DNA from: Vulcanisaeta moutnovskia 768-28
Lineage (GTDB): Archaea > Thermoproteota > Thermoprotei > Thermoproteales > Thermocladiaceae
NCBI RefSeq assembly: GCF_000190315.1
Contig: NC_015151.1
Span: 1,736,001 to 1,800,000 of the forward strand
Reading direction: 5' to 3'
DNA: 64,000 nucleotides
Shown here: one piece after another, positions 27,148 to 35,124 of the stretch
How the letters are laid out: the number at the start of each line of letters is the position of its first letter
How positions within the stretch are numbered: position 1 is the stretch's first letter
Translations under genes and position numbers: made by a program
Notes under the pieces: model-generated
Databases searched by the model: none
What the model was told of the DNA's origin: nothing
Seen by the model: only the letters and a program-made list of their open reading frames with translations

Positions 27148-28314
27148 ATGAGAGTATTAATACTTGGTATTGATGGGTATTTGGGCTGGGCATTGACATT
27201 AAGGCTAATTAGGAAAGGACACGAGATTGTTGGCGTTGATAATTTCTATACAAGAAGGGCCGTGAATGAGGTTGGCTCTGACTCGGCATTACCCATACTC
27301 TCAATGCAGGATAGGATTAGGGCTATTGAGGAGATCTTTGGCGCCAGGTTAGAGTTTATTGAGGGTGATGTCGCTAATTATGACTTGGTAAGGAAGGTCG
27401 TTGAGAGGTATAGACCCGACACCATTGTTCACTTTGCTGAGCAGAGGTCAGCGCCATACTCAATGATTGATGTTAATCATGCCAAGTACACAATCATTAA
27501 TAACCTAACGTCAACGCTAAATGTGATATACGCCGTCAAGGAGGTTAGGAGGGATATCCACATATTGAAGATGGGTACCCTGGGTGAGTATGGCTACCCA
27601 GCATTTAGGATACCGGAGGATGCCTTTATTGATGCCATTATTCAGGGGGTTAGGGATAGGATTACCGTGCCCAGGTGGGCCGGCTCTTGGTACCACTGGA
27701 GTAAGGTGTTTGATTCATACATGCTTCTATACGCGAATAAATTGTGGGGCTTAACAATAACTGATTTTCATCAGGGTCCTGTGTACGGGACTAGGACTAC
27801 TGACATTATTTCGGAGGAGTTATTCACTAGGTTTGATGTTGATGATGTGTGGGGTACGGTAATAAATAGGTTCTGTGCTGAGGCTGTTGTTAATCATCCA
27901 TTGACTATATACGGTAGTGGTTTACAGAAGAAGGGTTTCACGTCTCTTGAGGATACAATAACGGCGCTGGCGGCATTAATAGAGAATCCGCCGGAGCTTG
28001 GTGAGTTTAGGACTGTGCATCATTATAGGGAGATAAAGACGCTGAATGAAATGGCCGAATTAGTTAGGAGAGCCGCTAAGCAAGTGCTTGGTTATGAACC
28101 GGAGATAACGCATCTACCTAATCCAAGGGTTGAGCCTGAGGAGGACTTGCTCTACGAGCCAGAGAAAAGGGTGTTGCCCAAACTCGGTATTTATAGGCTT
28201 ACTAGGGTAATGGAGGATGAAGTTGTTACAATGCTTAAGGACCTTAAGCCATACACTGATAGGATTAAGAGGATTGAGGCATTGTTTAAGCCGAGGATTA
28301 AATGGAGAGATTAG
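27148..28314 (+). CDS. UDP-sulfoquinovose synthase-like NAD-dependent epimerase (SQD1/Agl3 type)
   Basis: The protein of about 388 residues has an N-terminal Rossmann fold (LILGIDGYLGWALTLRLIRKGHEIVGVDN). Its SQD1-like features include FAEQRSAPYSMIDVNHAKYTIINNL, a TLGEYGYP segment and the catalytic YHWSK. In Sulfolobus the homologue Agl3 makes UDP-sulfoquinovose for the S-layer N-glycan. That role is inferred here, and is consistent with the neighbouring cis-prenyltransferase. ATG 27148 opens at the Rossmann fold; the open frame extends upstream to 27004, but with no plausible protein. Confidence 0.87.
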   Translation: MRVLILGIDGYLGWALTLRLIRKGHEIVGVDNFYTRRAVNEVGSDSALPILSMQDRIRAIEEIFGARLEFIEGDVANYDLVRKVVERYRPDTIVHFAEQRSAPYSMIDVNHAKYTIINNLTSTLNVIYAVKEVRRDIHILKMGTLGEYGYPAFRIPEDAFIDAIIQGVRDRITVPRWAGSWYHWSKVFDSYMLLYANKLWGLTITDFHQGPVYGTRTTDIISEELFTRFDVDDVWGTVINRFCAEAVVNHPLTIYGSGLQKKGFTSLEDTITALAALIENPPELGEFRTVHHYREIKTLNEMAELVRRAAKQVLGYEPEITHLPNPRVEPEEDLLYEPEKRVLPKLGIYRLTRVMEDEVVTMLKDLKPYTDRIKRIEALFKPRIKWRD

Positions 28315-28343
28315 TGGAATAACCCTGACAAAAAGAACGACAA

Positions 28344-28377
28344 GCCTCGTCCCCTTCAGGGCGGGGAGGAGGTCAGA
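28344..28377 (+). repeat. IS200/IS605-like terminal hairpin, solo
   Basis: CAAGCCTCG, then CCCC-TTCA-GGGCGGGG, then AGGAGGTCAG forms a GC-rich hairpin that stands out from its AT-rich surroundings. From memory, sequences of this kind close many crenarchaeal TnpB-carrying IS605 elements and form the 3' end of their omega RNA. There is no tnpB or remnant in the 100-base gap between the epimerase and thrS. A degenerate copy in inverse orientation is at 2855-2891. It might now act as a terminator. Confidence 0.55.
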
Positions 28378-28391
28378 TTAATAAATTAATA
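28378..28391 (+). promoter_or_regulatory. TATA-type promoter of thrS
   Basis: TTAATAAATTAATA at 28378-28391 is about 26-30 bases before ATG 28415, giving a nearly leaderless message. It directly abuts the hairpin at 28344-28377. Confidence 0.5.
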
Positions 28392-28414
28392 CTAGTTTGT
28401 TTCTGTCGTAATTA

Positions 28415-30280
28415 ATGAGGTTATTATTCATACATGCAGAGGATTTTTCATACCAGGTTAGGGATAAGGCTGTTGAAAACCCTGAACCATTAACACCAGA
28501 ACTTGAGAAGGGCGCCGCAAAGAACGCGCTTGTGGTTTTTGTGAGCGTTGAGGATAACGATAATGAGGAACCCAGCTATATAAATTACGTCGTTGATGAA
28601 ATATTAAGTGTATTAAATGAGGTTAAGGCGTCACAATTAGTCCTATATCCGTACGCGCACTTAAGCCCTAACCTTGCAAGGCCAAGTAAAGCATTAAGCG
28701 TTTTATCGGCTGTTTATAATAAATTGAGAGAGAGATCACCAGTTCCTGTAATGAGAGCACCATTTGGATACTATAAGGCATTTGACATTAAATGCTATGG
28801 GCATCCACTCTCAGAGCTCAGTAAGTCGCTTAGTCCTAGCATGATTAGTGCACAGACAGTTCAGCAACAGGCTGTGGGTAAGGATTACTACGTTATATTG
28901 ACTCCTAATGGTGAGGAATACGACGCTATGAAATATCAATTCAAGCCTAGTGAGGATGACTTGAAGGCTTTGGTTGAGAAGGAGGTGCTGAAGATGGAGC
29001 TTGAGGGTGGTAAGGAACCTAGGTATATCGATTACTGCCGTAAATTCGGCTTTGAATGGGAATCCATGAGTGATGTGGGTCACATGAGGTATGGACCAGC
29101 AGCAACATTAATGATGGAGCTCGTTGAGGACTATGCATGGAAATTAGCGAATGAACTTGGCATACCCGTGTTTAAGATCAGGGGTACTAACATGTTTAGG
29201 CGTGGTGAGAGAGCTATTGATGAGCATGCCAGGTTGTTCAATGAGAGGATGTATACGATTGAGGGCGATAAGGACGAGTTGATAATGAGGTATGCCGCCT
29301 GCTTCCAGCAATTTGCAATGATTAAGGACTGGGTGTTGAGTTATAGGGATATTCCCATTGGTATGCTTGAGGTTGCTGATAGCTATAGGTATGAGCAACC
29401 TGGCGAGACCGTGCTATGCTTTAGGCTCAGGAGGTTTTACATGCCTGACCTGCACATTTTTACGAAGGATCTAAAGAACGCAATGGATGTTGCCCTGAAG
29501 CTTCATGAGATAATATTTAGGGAGGTTAGGAAGTTGGGTAGGGACTACGTGAGCCTATACAACGTCACTAAGCAATTCTACGATGAACATAGGGATTACC
29601 TAATCGAGTTGGCTAAGCGTGAGGGCAAGCCGATGCTCATCAGGATAATGCCAGAGCAGAAGTACTACTGGGTCCTCAATGTTGAGTTTCACATAGTTGA
29701 TGAATTGAGGAGGCCTAGGGAGATAGCCACGTTCCAGTTCGATGTTGGTAACGCTCAGAGGTTTGGTATTAAGTATAGGGATGAGAATGGGGAGATTAGG
29801 TACCCGGTGATTATACATACGGCGATAATAGGTAGTGTTGAGAGATACATATACGCGCTCCTTGACACGGCGGCAATAACCGAGTCTAAGGGTGAGATCC
29901 CAAGATTACCAACGTGGGTTTCACCAATACAGGTTAGAGTAATACCGATTAGCAAGGAGCACTTGACCTTTGCAAACGAAATTGTCTCAAGACTTGAGGA
30001 TAGGATGATCAGGGTTGATATTGATGACAGGTTTGATGAGACACTAGCCAAGAGGGTTAGGGACGCGGAAACCTTCTGGGTGCCCTATATCGTAGTCATT
30101 GGCGATAGGGAAGTTAAGACTGGTAAATTAAGCGTTAGGGTTAGGGGTGTGCAAAAGCCCATTGAGATGGGCATTGACGAGTTTACCAGCAAGATTGAGG
30201 AGGAGATTAAGGGTTACCCGAGAAGACCACTTACGATGCCTAAGTACTTAAGCATGAGACCTGCAAGCGTAATAACCTAA
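28415..30280 (+). CDS. thrS: threonyl-tRNA synthetase, archaeal type
   Basis: The 621-residue class II synthetase charges tRNA-Thr. The N-terminal 145 residues are the archaeal editing domain, related to D-Tyr-tRNA deacylase (starts MRLLFIHAEDFSYQ, later LVLYPYAHLSPNLARP). The catalytic core has the DVGHMRYGPAATLMMELVEDYAW segment, motif 2 around ADSYRYEQPGETVLCFRLRRF and motif 3 near the end of the core. The anticodon-binding domain is C-terminal. Some crenarchaea split editing and charging between two proteins; here both are in one chain. Confidence 0.95.
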   Translation: MRLLFIHAEDFSYQVRDKAVENPEPLTPELEKGAAKNALVVFVSVEDNDNEEPSYINYVVDEILSVLNEVKASQLVLYPYAHLSPNLARPSKALSVLSAVYNKLRERSPVPVMRAPFGYYKAFDIKCYGHPLSELSKSLSPSMISAQTVQQQAVGKDYYVILTPNGEEYDAMKYQFKPSEDDLKALVEKEVLKMELEGGKEPRYIDYCRKFGFEWESMSDVGHMRYGPAATLMMELVEDYAWKLANELGIPVFKIRGTNMFRRGERAIDEHARLFNERMYTIEGDKDELIMRYAACFQQFAMIKDWVLSYRDIPIGMLEVADSYRYEQPGETVLCFRLRRFYMPDLHIFTKDLKNAMDVALKLHEIIFREVRKLGRDYVSLYNVTKQFYDEHRDYLIELAKREGKPMLIRIMPEQKYYWVLNVEFHIVDELRRPREIATFQFDVGNAQRFGIKYRDENGEIRYPVIIHTAIIGSVERYIYALLDTAAITESKGEIPRLPTWVSPIQVRVIPISKEHLTFANEIVSRLEDRMIRVDIDDRFDETLAKRVRDAETFWVPYIVVIGDREVKTGKLSVRVRGVQKPIEMGIDEFTSKIEEEIKGYPRRPLTMPKYLSMRPASVIT

Positions 30281-30340
30281 TACTCAGTGCTCTTCCCAAT
30301 CATCACTCATCAGGCAGCAGCCCTTATCTTCACCAGGTTT
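30278..30340 (-). ncRNA. C/D box guide sRNA
   Basis: On the minus strand the order is C box GTGAAGA (30327-30333, one mismatch), a 13-base guide, D' CTGA (30310-30313), C' GTGATGA (30300-30306), a 12-base guide (30288-30299) and D CTGA (30284-30287). Short complementary ends (AACCT and AGGTT) can close a terminal stem. AT-rich TTTATTT near 30355-30366 on the minus strand is about 26 bases before the predicted 5' end. The target sites would read TGCTCTTCCCAA (D) and GCAGCAGCCCTTA (D'). I could not assign them to rRNA or tRNA by eye. Confidence 0.75.
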
Positions 30341-30395
30341 TTAAGAAAAGGAAGGAAAATAAACTTTAATTTTGAAACAGAATTGAATTTAATTA

Positions 30396-31067
30396 TCAGC
30401 CTGACACGCCATACCAAGGAGCCCACTTAGCCCAGATCAATGTGTGTTCAAATGTGGCACTTATACCTATGAAGAATGCTAGGATACCGGATAGGATTAG
30501 TAAGACCATGACAAGGACACCAACGTACCTACCTGCATTATTCCTAGGCAACATGGCGCCTGGGCTAATTAGCATCGCTATCCCCAGGAACAGGTACATA
30601 GCACTCGCAAATAAAGGCTCTGTAGTCAACCCATGTACTAGTATATCAACACCATAAACAATAACTGGTATGCTAAATAACGCTATGGGTAGCGCTAGGT
30701 ACCTTAAGTCAGCACCTATGTACATTGCTAAGCCAAGCATTAATGTTACTAAGCCAAAGATTGGCCAAGCGTCGGAAAAGACCAGGTTGTACGAACTTGG
30801 AAGCGGCCAAGTCATTGAAGCCCAAAGACCAGTGATTAGTGCGTAGATCCCAACACTTATGAAAAAGATGCTTAGGCACTTATTTATATTAATGCAGGCA
30901 GTAACTCCCTGAATTCTTTCCACAGTCTCTGCCCTAGACCCATCAGCGGCTATTCTAGGTCTCCTAATGAAGTTCATGAAGACGCCATACGCTGCGGTTA
31001 TTAGTGTTATTCCAAGTATCATTAGCCAGATGTCCAGTGGGTCCGTAAAGAGACCTGCCATTCTCAA
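30396..31067 (-). CDS. multi-spanning membrane protein, DUF981-like
   Basis: 223 residues with about six hydrophobic helices and short loops. One loop has a CININKC cysteine pair (residues about 55-61). The overall layout, including a LTEPLFASAMYLFLGIAML region, resembles the DUF981 membrane proteins of Crenarchaeota; this assignment is from memory. The start is near 31067 (MRMAGLF), with a TATA-like box on the minus strand around 31097-31106. Function unknown. Confidence 0.65.
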   Translation of the reverse strand: MRMAGLFTDPLDIWLMILGITLITAAYGVFMNFIRRPRIAADGSRAETVERIQGVTACININKCLSIFFISVGIYALITGLWASMTWPLPSSYNLVFSDAWPIFGLVTLMLGLAMYIGADLRYLALPIALFSIPVIVYGVDILVHGLTTEPLFASAMYLFLGIAMLISPGAMLPRNNAGRYVGVLVMVLLILSGILAFFIGISATFEHTLIWAKWAPWYGVSG

Positions 31068-31284
31068 TCACCATTCTCATTCACTTGATTACAATATATA
31101 AATCAGCATATGGATGCATTTGATGCACTTATTTTTACACTTAAAAATTCATTATTTATTATTGCATTAATTAGCATGTAAATAAATGTTAATGATTATA
31201 AAAGTATTCAAATGAATTCTTCACCCAGCATTCCTTATTTAACAGCAAATCTATTTAATTTTCCAGGATTATTAAATATAGGCA

Positions 31285-32454
31285 ATGGTTAGATTTAGCG
31301 AATTATCGCCTGAATTCTGGAGAGAATTTAGGCTTTGGCGTAGTGTGGGCAATGAAATCAGTGGTTTATCACCACCTGGAAATTTCATTGGTTCTATGAA
31401 TTACCCATACATTAATGTTGGTGCATTAGTTAATGACGGTAGCAGTGACGCATCAATACTTGATAACCCAGAGGAGTGGTTTAAACGTGGCTTTACCCAA
31501 TGGGATATTGTCCGGTTAAGGTCTAGGATAATACTCAGTAGGACGAGGGCTTCAGTTAATTCACTTAATAATCCCATAATTAGTAGGATTCAGGAATTAA
31601 GTATTGGGCGTAATTCAGTTGATGTTGAGGTTAGGTTGAGGAAATTGGTGCTTAGGGCGTTGGCTGATGATTATCACGCACCGCTTGGTAATATTGGTGA
31701 GTTAAGGGATTTGAGGATAACGTCTAATGTCAGTGCCGAGAATGTGGTTGAGCGGTTAATCAATGACTATGATGTGGATGCCGAGACGGCCGTTATTGAG
31801 CTTTACCGTGGCTCAATACCTGTATCCCGTATACAGCGCATGTTTACGATTGGATTGTTAGGCAGTAGGAGATTTAGGAGGTTAGTACCGACAAGGTGGT
31901 CTATAACGGCTGTTGATTCAATAATTGGTGATTACCTTAGGAACAGGATTATTGAGTATGATGAGGTTGGGCAGGTAGAGGTTCACAAAATGGAGTACAT
32001 GGGAAATAGGTATTTTGTAATACTCATACCAGGTCCCTGGAGGTATGAACTTATTGAATTGAAAATGCCCGGCTCGATATGGAATAGAGACGGTAACTCG
32101 CCCAGGGTATTCGCAGATTACGAGAGGACAAGGGGCATGAAGGGGTATGCGGAAAACACGGGTGGTGCGTTTTACGCAATTAGGCTTGGTGTCCTTGAGT
32201 ATCTCAATAAGGTTGGTAGGCAAGCATCTGTGATAGCAATTAGGGAGGTAACACCAGAATATAAGGTTCCTGTGGGCATCTGGCAGGCAAGGGAGGCTGT
32301 TAGGAATGGCATGGGGGTTAATATAAGGGGGTTTTCGGACGTTAATGAGGCAATTAATTACGTGAATGCTTCATTATTGGCGGGAAGTGTATGGCTTAAT
32401 CATAGTCGCCTCATTAGGGAGTTTAGGAATGATTTGGCTAGGTTCTTCATTTAA
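31285..32454 (+). CDS. nreA: DNA repair protein NreA
   Basis: The 389-residue product matches the archaeal NreA family. It has FIGSMNYPYINVGALV near residue 38, a basic central part, a LIPGPWRYELIELKMPGSIW region and a C-terminal VWLNHSRLIREF. NreA contributes to DNA damage tolerance with PCNA, and the extreme C-terminus (NDLARFFI) looks like a PCNA-interacting peptide. The gene overlaps the 3' end of ctaB by 8 bases. Confidence 0.85.
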   Translation: MVRFSELSPEFWREFRLWRSVGNEISGLSPPGNFIGSMNYPYINVGALVNDGSSDASILDNPEEWFKRGFTQWDIVRLRSRIILSRTRASVNSLNNPIISRIQELSIGRNSVDVEVRLRKLVLRALADDYHAPLGNIGELRDLRITSNVSAENVVERLINDYDVDAETAVIELYRGSIPVSRIQRMFTIGLLGSRRFRRLVPTRWSITAVDSIIGDYLRNRIIEYDEVGQVEVHKMEYMGNRYFVILIPGPWRYELIELKMPGSIWNRDGNSPRVFADYERTRGMKGYAENTGGAFYAIRLGVLEYLNKVGRQASVIAIREVTPEYKVPVGIWQAREAVRNGMGVNIRGFSDVNEAINYVNASLLAGSVWLNHSRLIREFRNDLARFFI

Positions 32455-33301
32455 TGAATGATAATGCCATGCCGATTATTAGGAAGACCGTTAGTACAGG
32501 TGAGCTTGCCTTGAACATTTGCCAGAATACCTCCCTACTGGGCTTAATTATGGCCTTAATACTGTAATAACTGCTCCAGGCTGCTGTAATGATTAGTATC
32601 ACTAATCCAATGAAGTTCTTGAGTATGAGTATGTAGAGGAATAGCATGTATATGTTTGAGAGTACATTTAGTAGTGCCACCATTATCATGGCCTTATCCT
32701 CACTCATCTCAAGAGGCAGCATCTTGATGCAAGTCCTTGAGTAATCATCCTTAGCCCTAATCACGAGGCTCCATATGTGTGCGGGTATCCATAGGTATAT
32801 GGCCATGGATAATAGGATAGCCTCGAGGTCCAAAGGCCTTGCCACAGTCCACCCAGCCAGTAATGCCGCATTACCAGCCACACCACCAATTAGGATATTA
32901 CTCCAACTCCTGCATTTCAGGAGTATTGTATAGATTACTGCATAGAAGAACCAACCAAGCACCACAAATATCGTCGGTAACAAGCCAAGCCATAAATATG
33001 ATAATATGAATCCAATAATAGACAAGATCAATGACTCGATTAATGCATTACCTGGACTCACACGGCCTGCAGGTATTGGCCTAGTCCTAGTCCTGGTCAT
33101 CTCAGCATCAATATTTCTCTCATAATACATGTTAAATACTGCAGAACCACCAGTACTCAGAAGCCCTATGAGCGCCAGTTCTATTACATAAATTGCATTA
33201 ATACTGGGTGCCGCGGCGAATATGTACCCAGCTATAGCGGCGAGAATAAGTAGCCAAATAACTCTTGGCTTCATTAGTACTATATAATCCTTAATTGTCA
33301 C
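32447..33301 (-). CDS. ctaB: protoheme IX farnesyltransferase (heme O synthase)
   Basis: The 284-residue UbiA-superfamily membrane enzyme attaches farnesyl or a longer prenyl to heme b, making heme O for terminal oxidases. Signatures are YIVLMKPRVIWLLIL at the N-terminus, NMYYERNIDAEMTRTRTRPIPAGR (first Asp-rich motif) and HIWSLVIRAKDDYSRTCIKMLP (second). Its presence implies heme-copper oxidase respiration. It diverges from herA across 150 bases. Confidence 0.93.
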   Translation of the reverse strand: MTIKDYIVLMKPRVIWLLILAAIAGYIFAAAPSINAIYVIELALIGLLSTGGSAVFNMYYERNIDAEMTRTRTRPIPAGRVSPGNALIESLILSIIGFILSYLWLGLLPTIFVVLGWFFYAVIYTILLKCRSWSNILIGGVAGNAALLAGWTVARPLDLEAILLSMAIYLWIPAHIWSLVIRAKDDYSRTCIKMLPLEMSEDKAMIMVALLNVLSNIYMLFLYILILKNFIGLVILIITAAWSSYYSIKAIIKPSREVFWQMFKASSPVLTVFLIIGMALSFIK

Positions 33302-33359
33302 GTTTAGTAATTATTAACTGTTGCGTTAAAAACTTTATTTCATAATCCATGTTAAAGTA

Positions 33360-33395
33360 ATTGGTGAGATTCTGTTTAATTAATTTAACACCAAT
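33360..33395. repeat. inverted repeat between ctaB and herA
   Basis: ATTGGTG (33360-33366) and CACCAAT (33389-33395) are perfect inverted arms, and the 22-base interior holds the palindrome TTAATTAA. The element is in the divergent promoter region and may be an operator. Confidence 0.4.
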
Positions 33396-33452
33396 GCACG
33401 ACTCCTTATTTTATTTAATAATAATAAAACTAGGTAATTCCCGATTAATGAT

Positions 33453-35042
33453 GTGAGGGTTGGTGTTATAATTAAGGCGCAAAGCCCTAGATCATTTTGG
33501 TTTAGGGTATTTGATAATGTGGAGGATCGAATAAACGTTGGCACATTCGTAACCCTCGATAATTATGAAAATAGGACTAATGGCCCAATACTCGCCAGGG
33601 TAACAAGGGTTATTAGGCATAATTACCTGGTGGATGATAGAGTCATTGCCCAGCTGGGTAGTGAGGATGTGATAAATACCTTTAGGGATTATGGAGTAGA
33701 TATACAGTATATTGCGCAGTCAACACTAGCCAGAGCATCAATTATTGGTTATAGGGTTGGTGCACGATTTTCTAAACCGCTCAAGCCCCCTAAGCCTATG
33801 GATTTTGTGCATTTACCAGCTGAGGGTGAATTAAGTAGGTTACTGAGGCTTGATAATAATGGTGTTATGTTGGTGATCGGTAATATTAGATCACTATCAA
33901 TACCTGCAGAGCTAGATGCCAATAAGCTGGTTTCTCATCACTGCGCAATACTTGCTGCCACTGGTGGTGGTAAGTCTTGGTTGGCGGGTGTTATAGTTGA
34001 GGAATTAGCATTGAGGGCCGAAATACCGATAATAATCATTGATCCACATGGCGAATACTCAGCAATGCAGGTCCCTAAGTTTACCACTGATGACGCCAAG
34101 TACGTATCAGGTTTAGTACGGGTTTATGTGCCAGGTAAGGTTGATACCGCAAGCCTTGATGAATACTTCAGGAGTAGGTTTGGTGTTGAGAGGAGATATA
34201 CCAGGTTTGGTATTAATCCTAGGGCATTATCGTTAAGGCTTATGGAAGGATTACTAAATCATTACTATGGACTTACGGATGCCCAAAGGAGGATTCTTGA
34301 GGAGGCTTGGCAGTACATGGGTATGAATAATGAATTAACGAGCATAGAGGAATTCATAAATGACTTAGAGAAGAGCGGTGGTAAGGTCGTTAGGGGTTAT
34401 GGTAATGAATTAGCATTATCCACATTACTAACCAAGGTCAGGATGCTAGTGGAGAATAGGCCATTCTTTATAACGAGACCTGGCGAATTTTATGGAAATG
34501 AACCAATAAGGTTGTTGGATATTAAGGATCTCATGGAGTATGGTATCCACGTACTTGACTTAAGTGGTTTAGACCTAGTGGATCAGCAGGCTCTTGTGGC
34601 CTTAATACTAAGTGATATATTTAGGGCATCCACAGTGAGGAGGGACAAGCCTATACTTATCGTCGTTGAGGAAGCGCATAATTATGCTCCATCAGTTAGC
34701 TCATCACTTAGTACATCGACGCTAATAAAGATCGCCAGAGAAGGTCGAAAATTCGGTGTTGGGCTCTGCATAATTAGTCAAAGGCCTTCTAAGGTTCACC
34801 CTGATGTACTAAGTCAGTGTCTAACACAGGTTTTTAAGAGGATTATTAATCCCATTGATCTTAAGTACGTTAGAAATGTTGTGGAGTTTATCTCTGATGA
34901 GGACCTATGGGAGGTAAGGGTTCTTAATGAGGATGATGCCTTGGTAACGGGATTGGCTGTTCCAATGCCATTGCCTGTTAAGGTTAGGGATAGGTTAACT
35001 GAGCATGGTGGTGTGACACCAACGCTTATTCCCAGGAAATAA
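33453..35042 (+). CDS. herA: HerA-family DNA helicase/ATPase
   Basis: 529 residues. The N-terminal HAS-barrel-like region (MRVGVIIKAQSPRSFWFRV ... VGTFVTLDN) is followed by the HerA ATPase with ATGGGKSWLAGVIVEE (Walker A), IIIIDPHGEYS and VVEEAHNYAPS (Walker B). An arginine-finger region REGRKFGVGLCIISQRPSKV follows. HerA and NurA resect DNA ends in recombination. No mre11 or rad50 is adjacent, and nurA lies 27 kb away in this window. The start is GTG 33453. Confidence 0.92.
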   Translation: MRVGVIIKAQSPRSFWFRVFDNVEDRINVGTFVTLDNYENRTNGPILARVTRVIRHNYLVDDRVIAQLGSEDVINTFRDYGVDIQYIAQSTLARASIIGYRVGARFSKPLKPPKPMDFVHLPAEGELSRLLRLDNNGVMLVIGNIRSLSIPAELDANKLVSHHCAILAATGGGKSWLAGVIVEELALRAEIPIIIIDPHGEYSAMQVPKFTTDDAKYVSGLVRVYVPGKVDTASLDEYFRSRFGVERRYTRFGINPRALSLRLMEGLLNHYYGLTDAQRRILEEAWQYMGMNNELTSIEEFINDLEKSGGKVVRGYGNELALSTLLTKVRMLVENRPFFITRPGEFYGNEPIRLLDIKDLMEYGIHVLDLSGLDLVDQQALVALILSDIFRASTVRRDKPILIVVEEAHNYAPSVSSSLSTSTLIKIAREGRKFGVGLCIISQRPSKVHPDVLSQCLTQVFKRIINPIDLKYVRNVVEFISDEDLWEVRVLNEDDALVTGLAVPMPLPVKVRDRLTEHGGVTPTLIPRK

Positions 35043-35059
35043 TATCATAAGTGTGTAAC

Positions 35060-35081
35060 TTAAGTATAATTTAAGTATAAT
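35060..35081 (+). repeat. 11-bp tandem direct repeat before the TGT-like gene
   Basis: TTAAGTATAAT occurs twice back to back (35060-35070 and 35071-35081), some 15 bases upstream of the TATA box at 35094-35104. The 11-base period equals about one helical turn, so it could be a paired regulator site. Confidence 0.45.
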
Positions 35082-35093
35082 AGAGTTAGGTAA

Positions 35094-35104
35094 AACTTTT
35101 TATT
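35094..35104 (+). promoter_or_regulatory. TATA box of the TGT-like gene
   Basis: AACTTTTTATT at 35094-35104 lies 26 bases before GTG 35125. It favours that GTG over the in-frame TTG at 35113. Confidence 0.55.
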
Positions 35105-35124
35105 ATGTCCCATTGACGTATAAC

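Noticed and set aside
31068-31284. 217-base gap before nreA, searched for small RNAs and small genes
   Set aside because: AT-rich with TATA-like boxes only; the short TGCA repeat near 31115 is too small to call.
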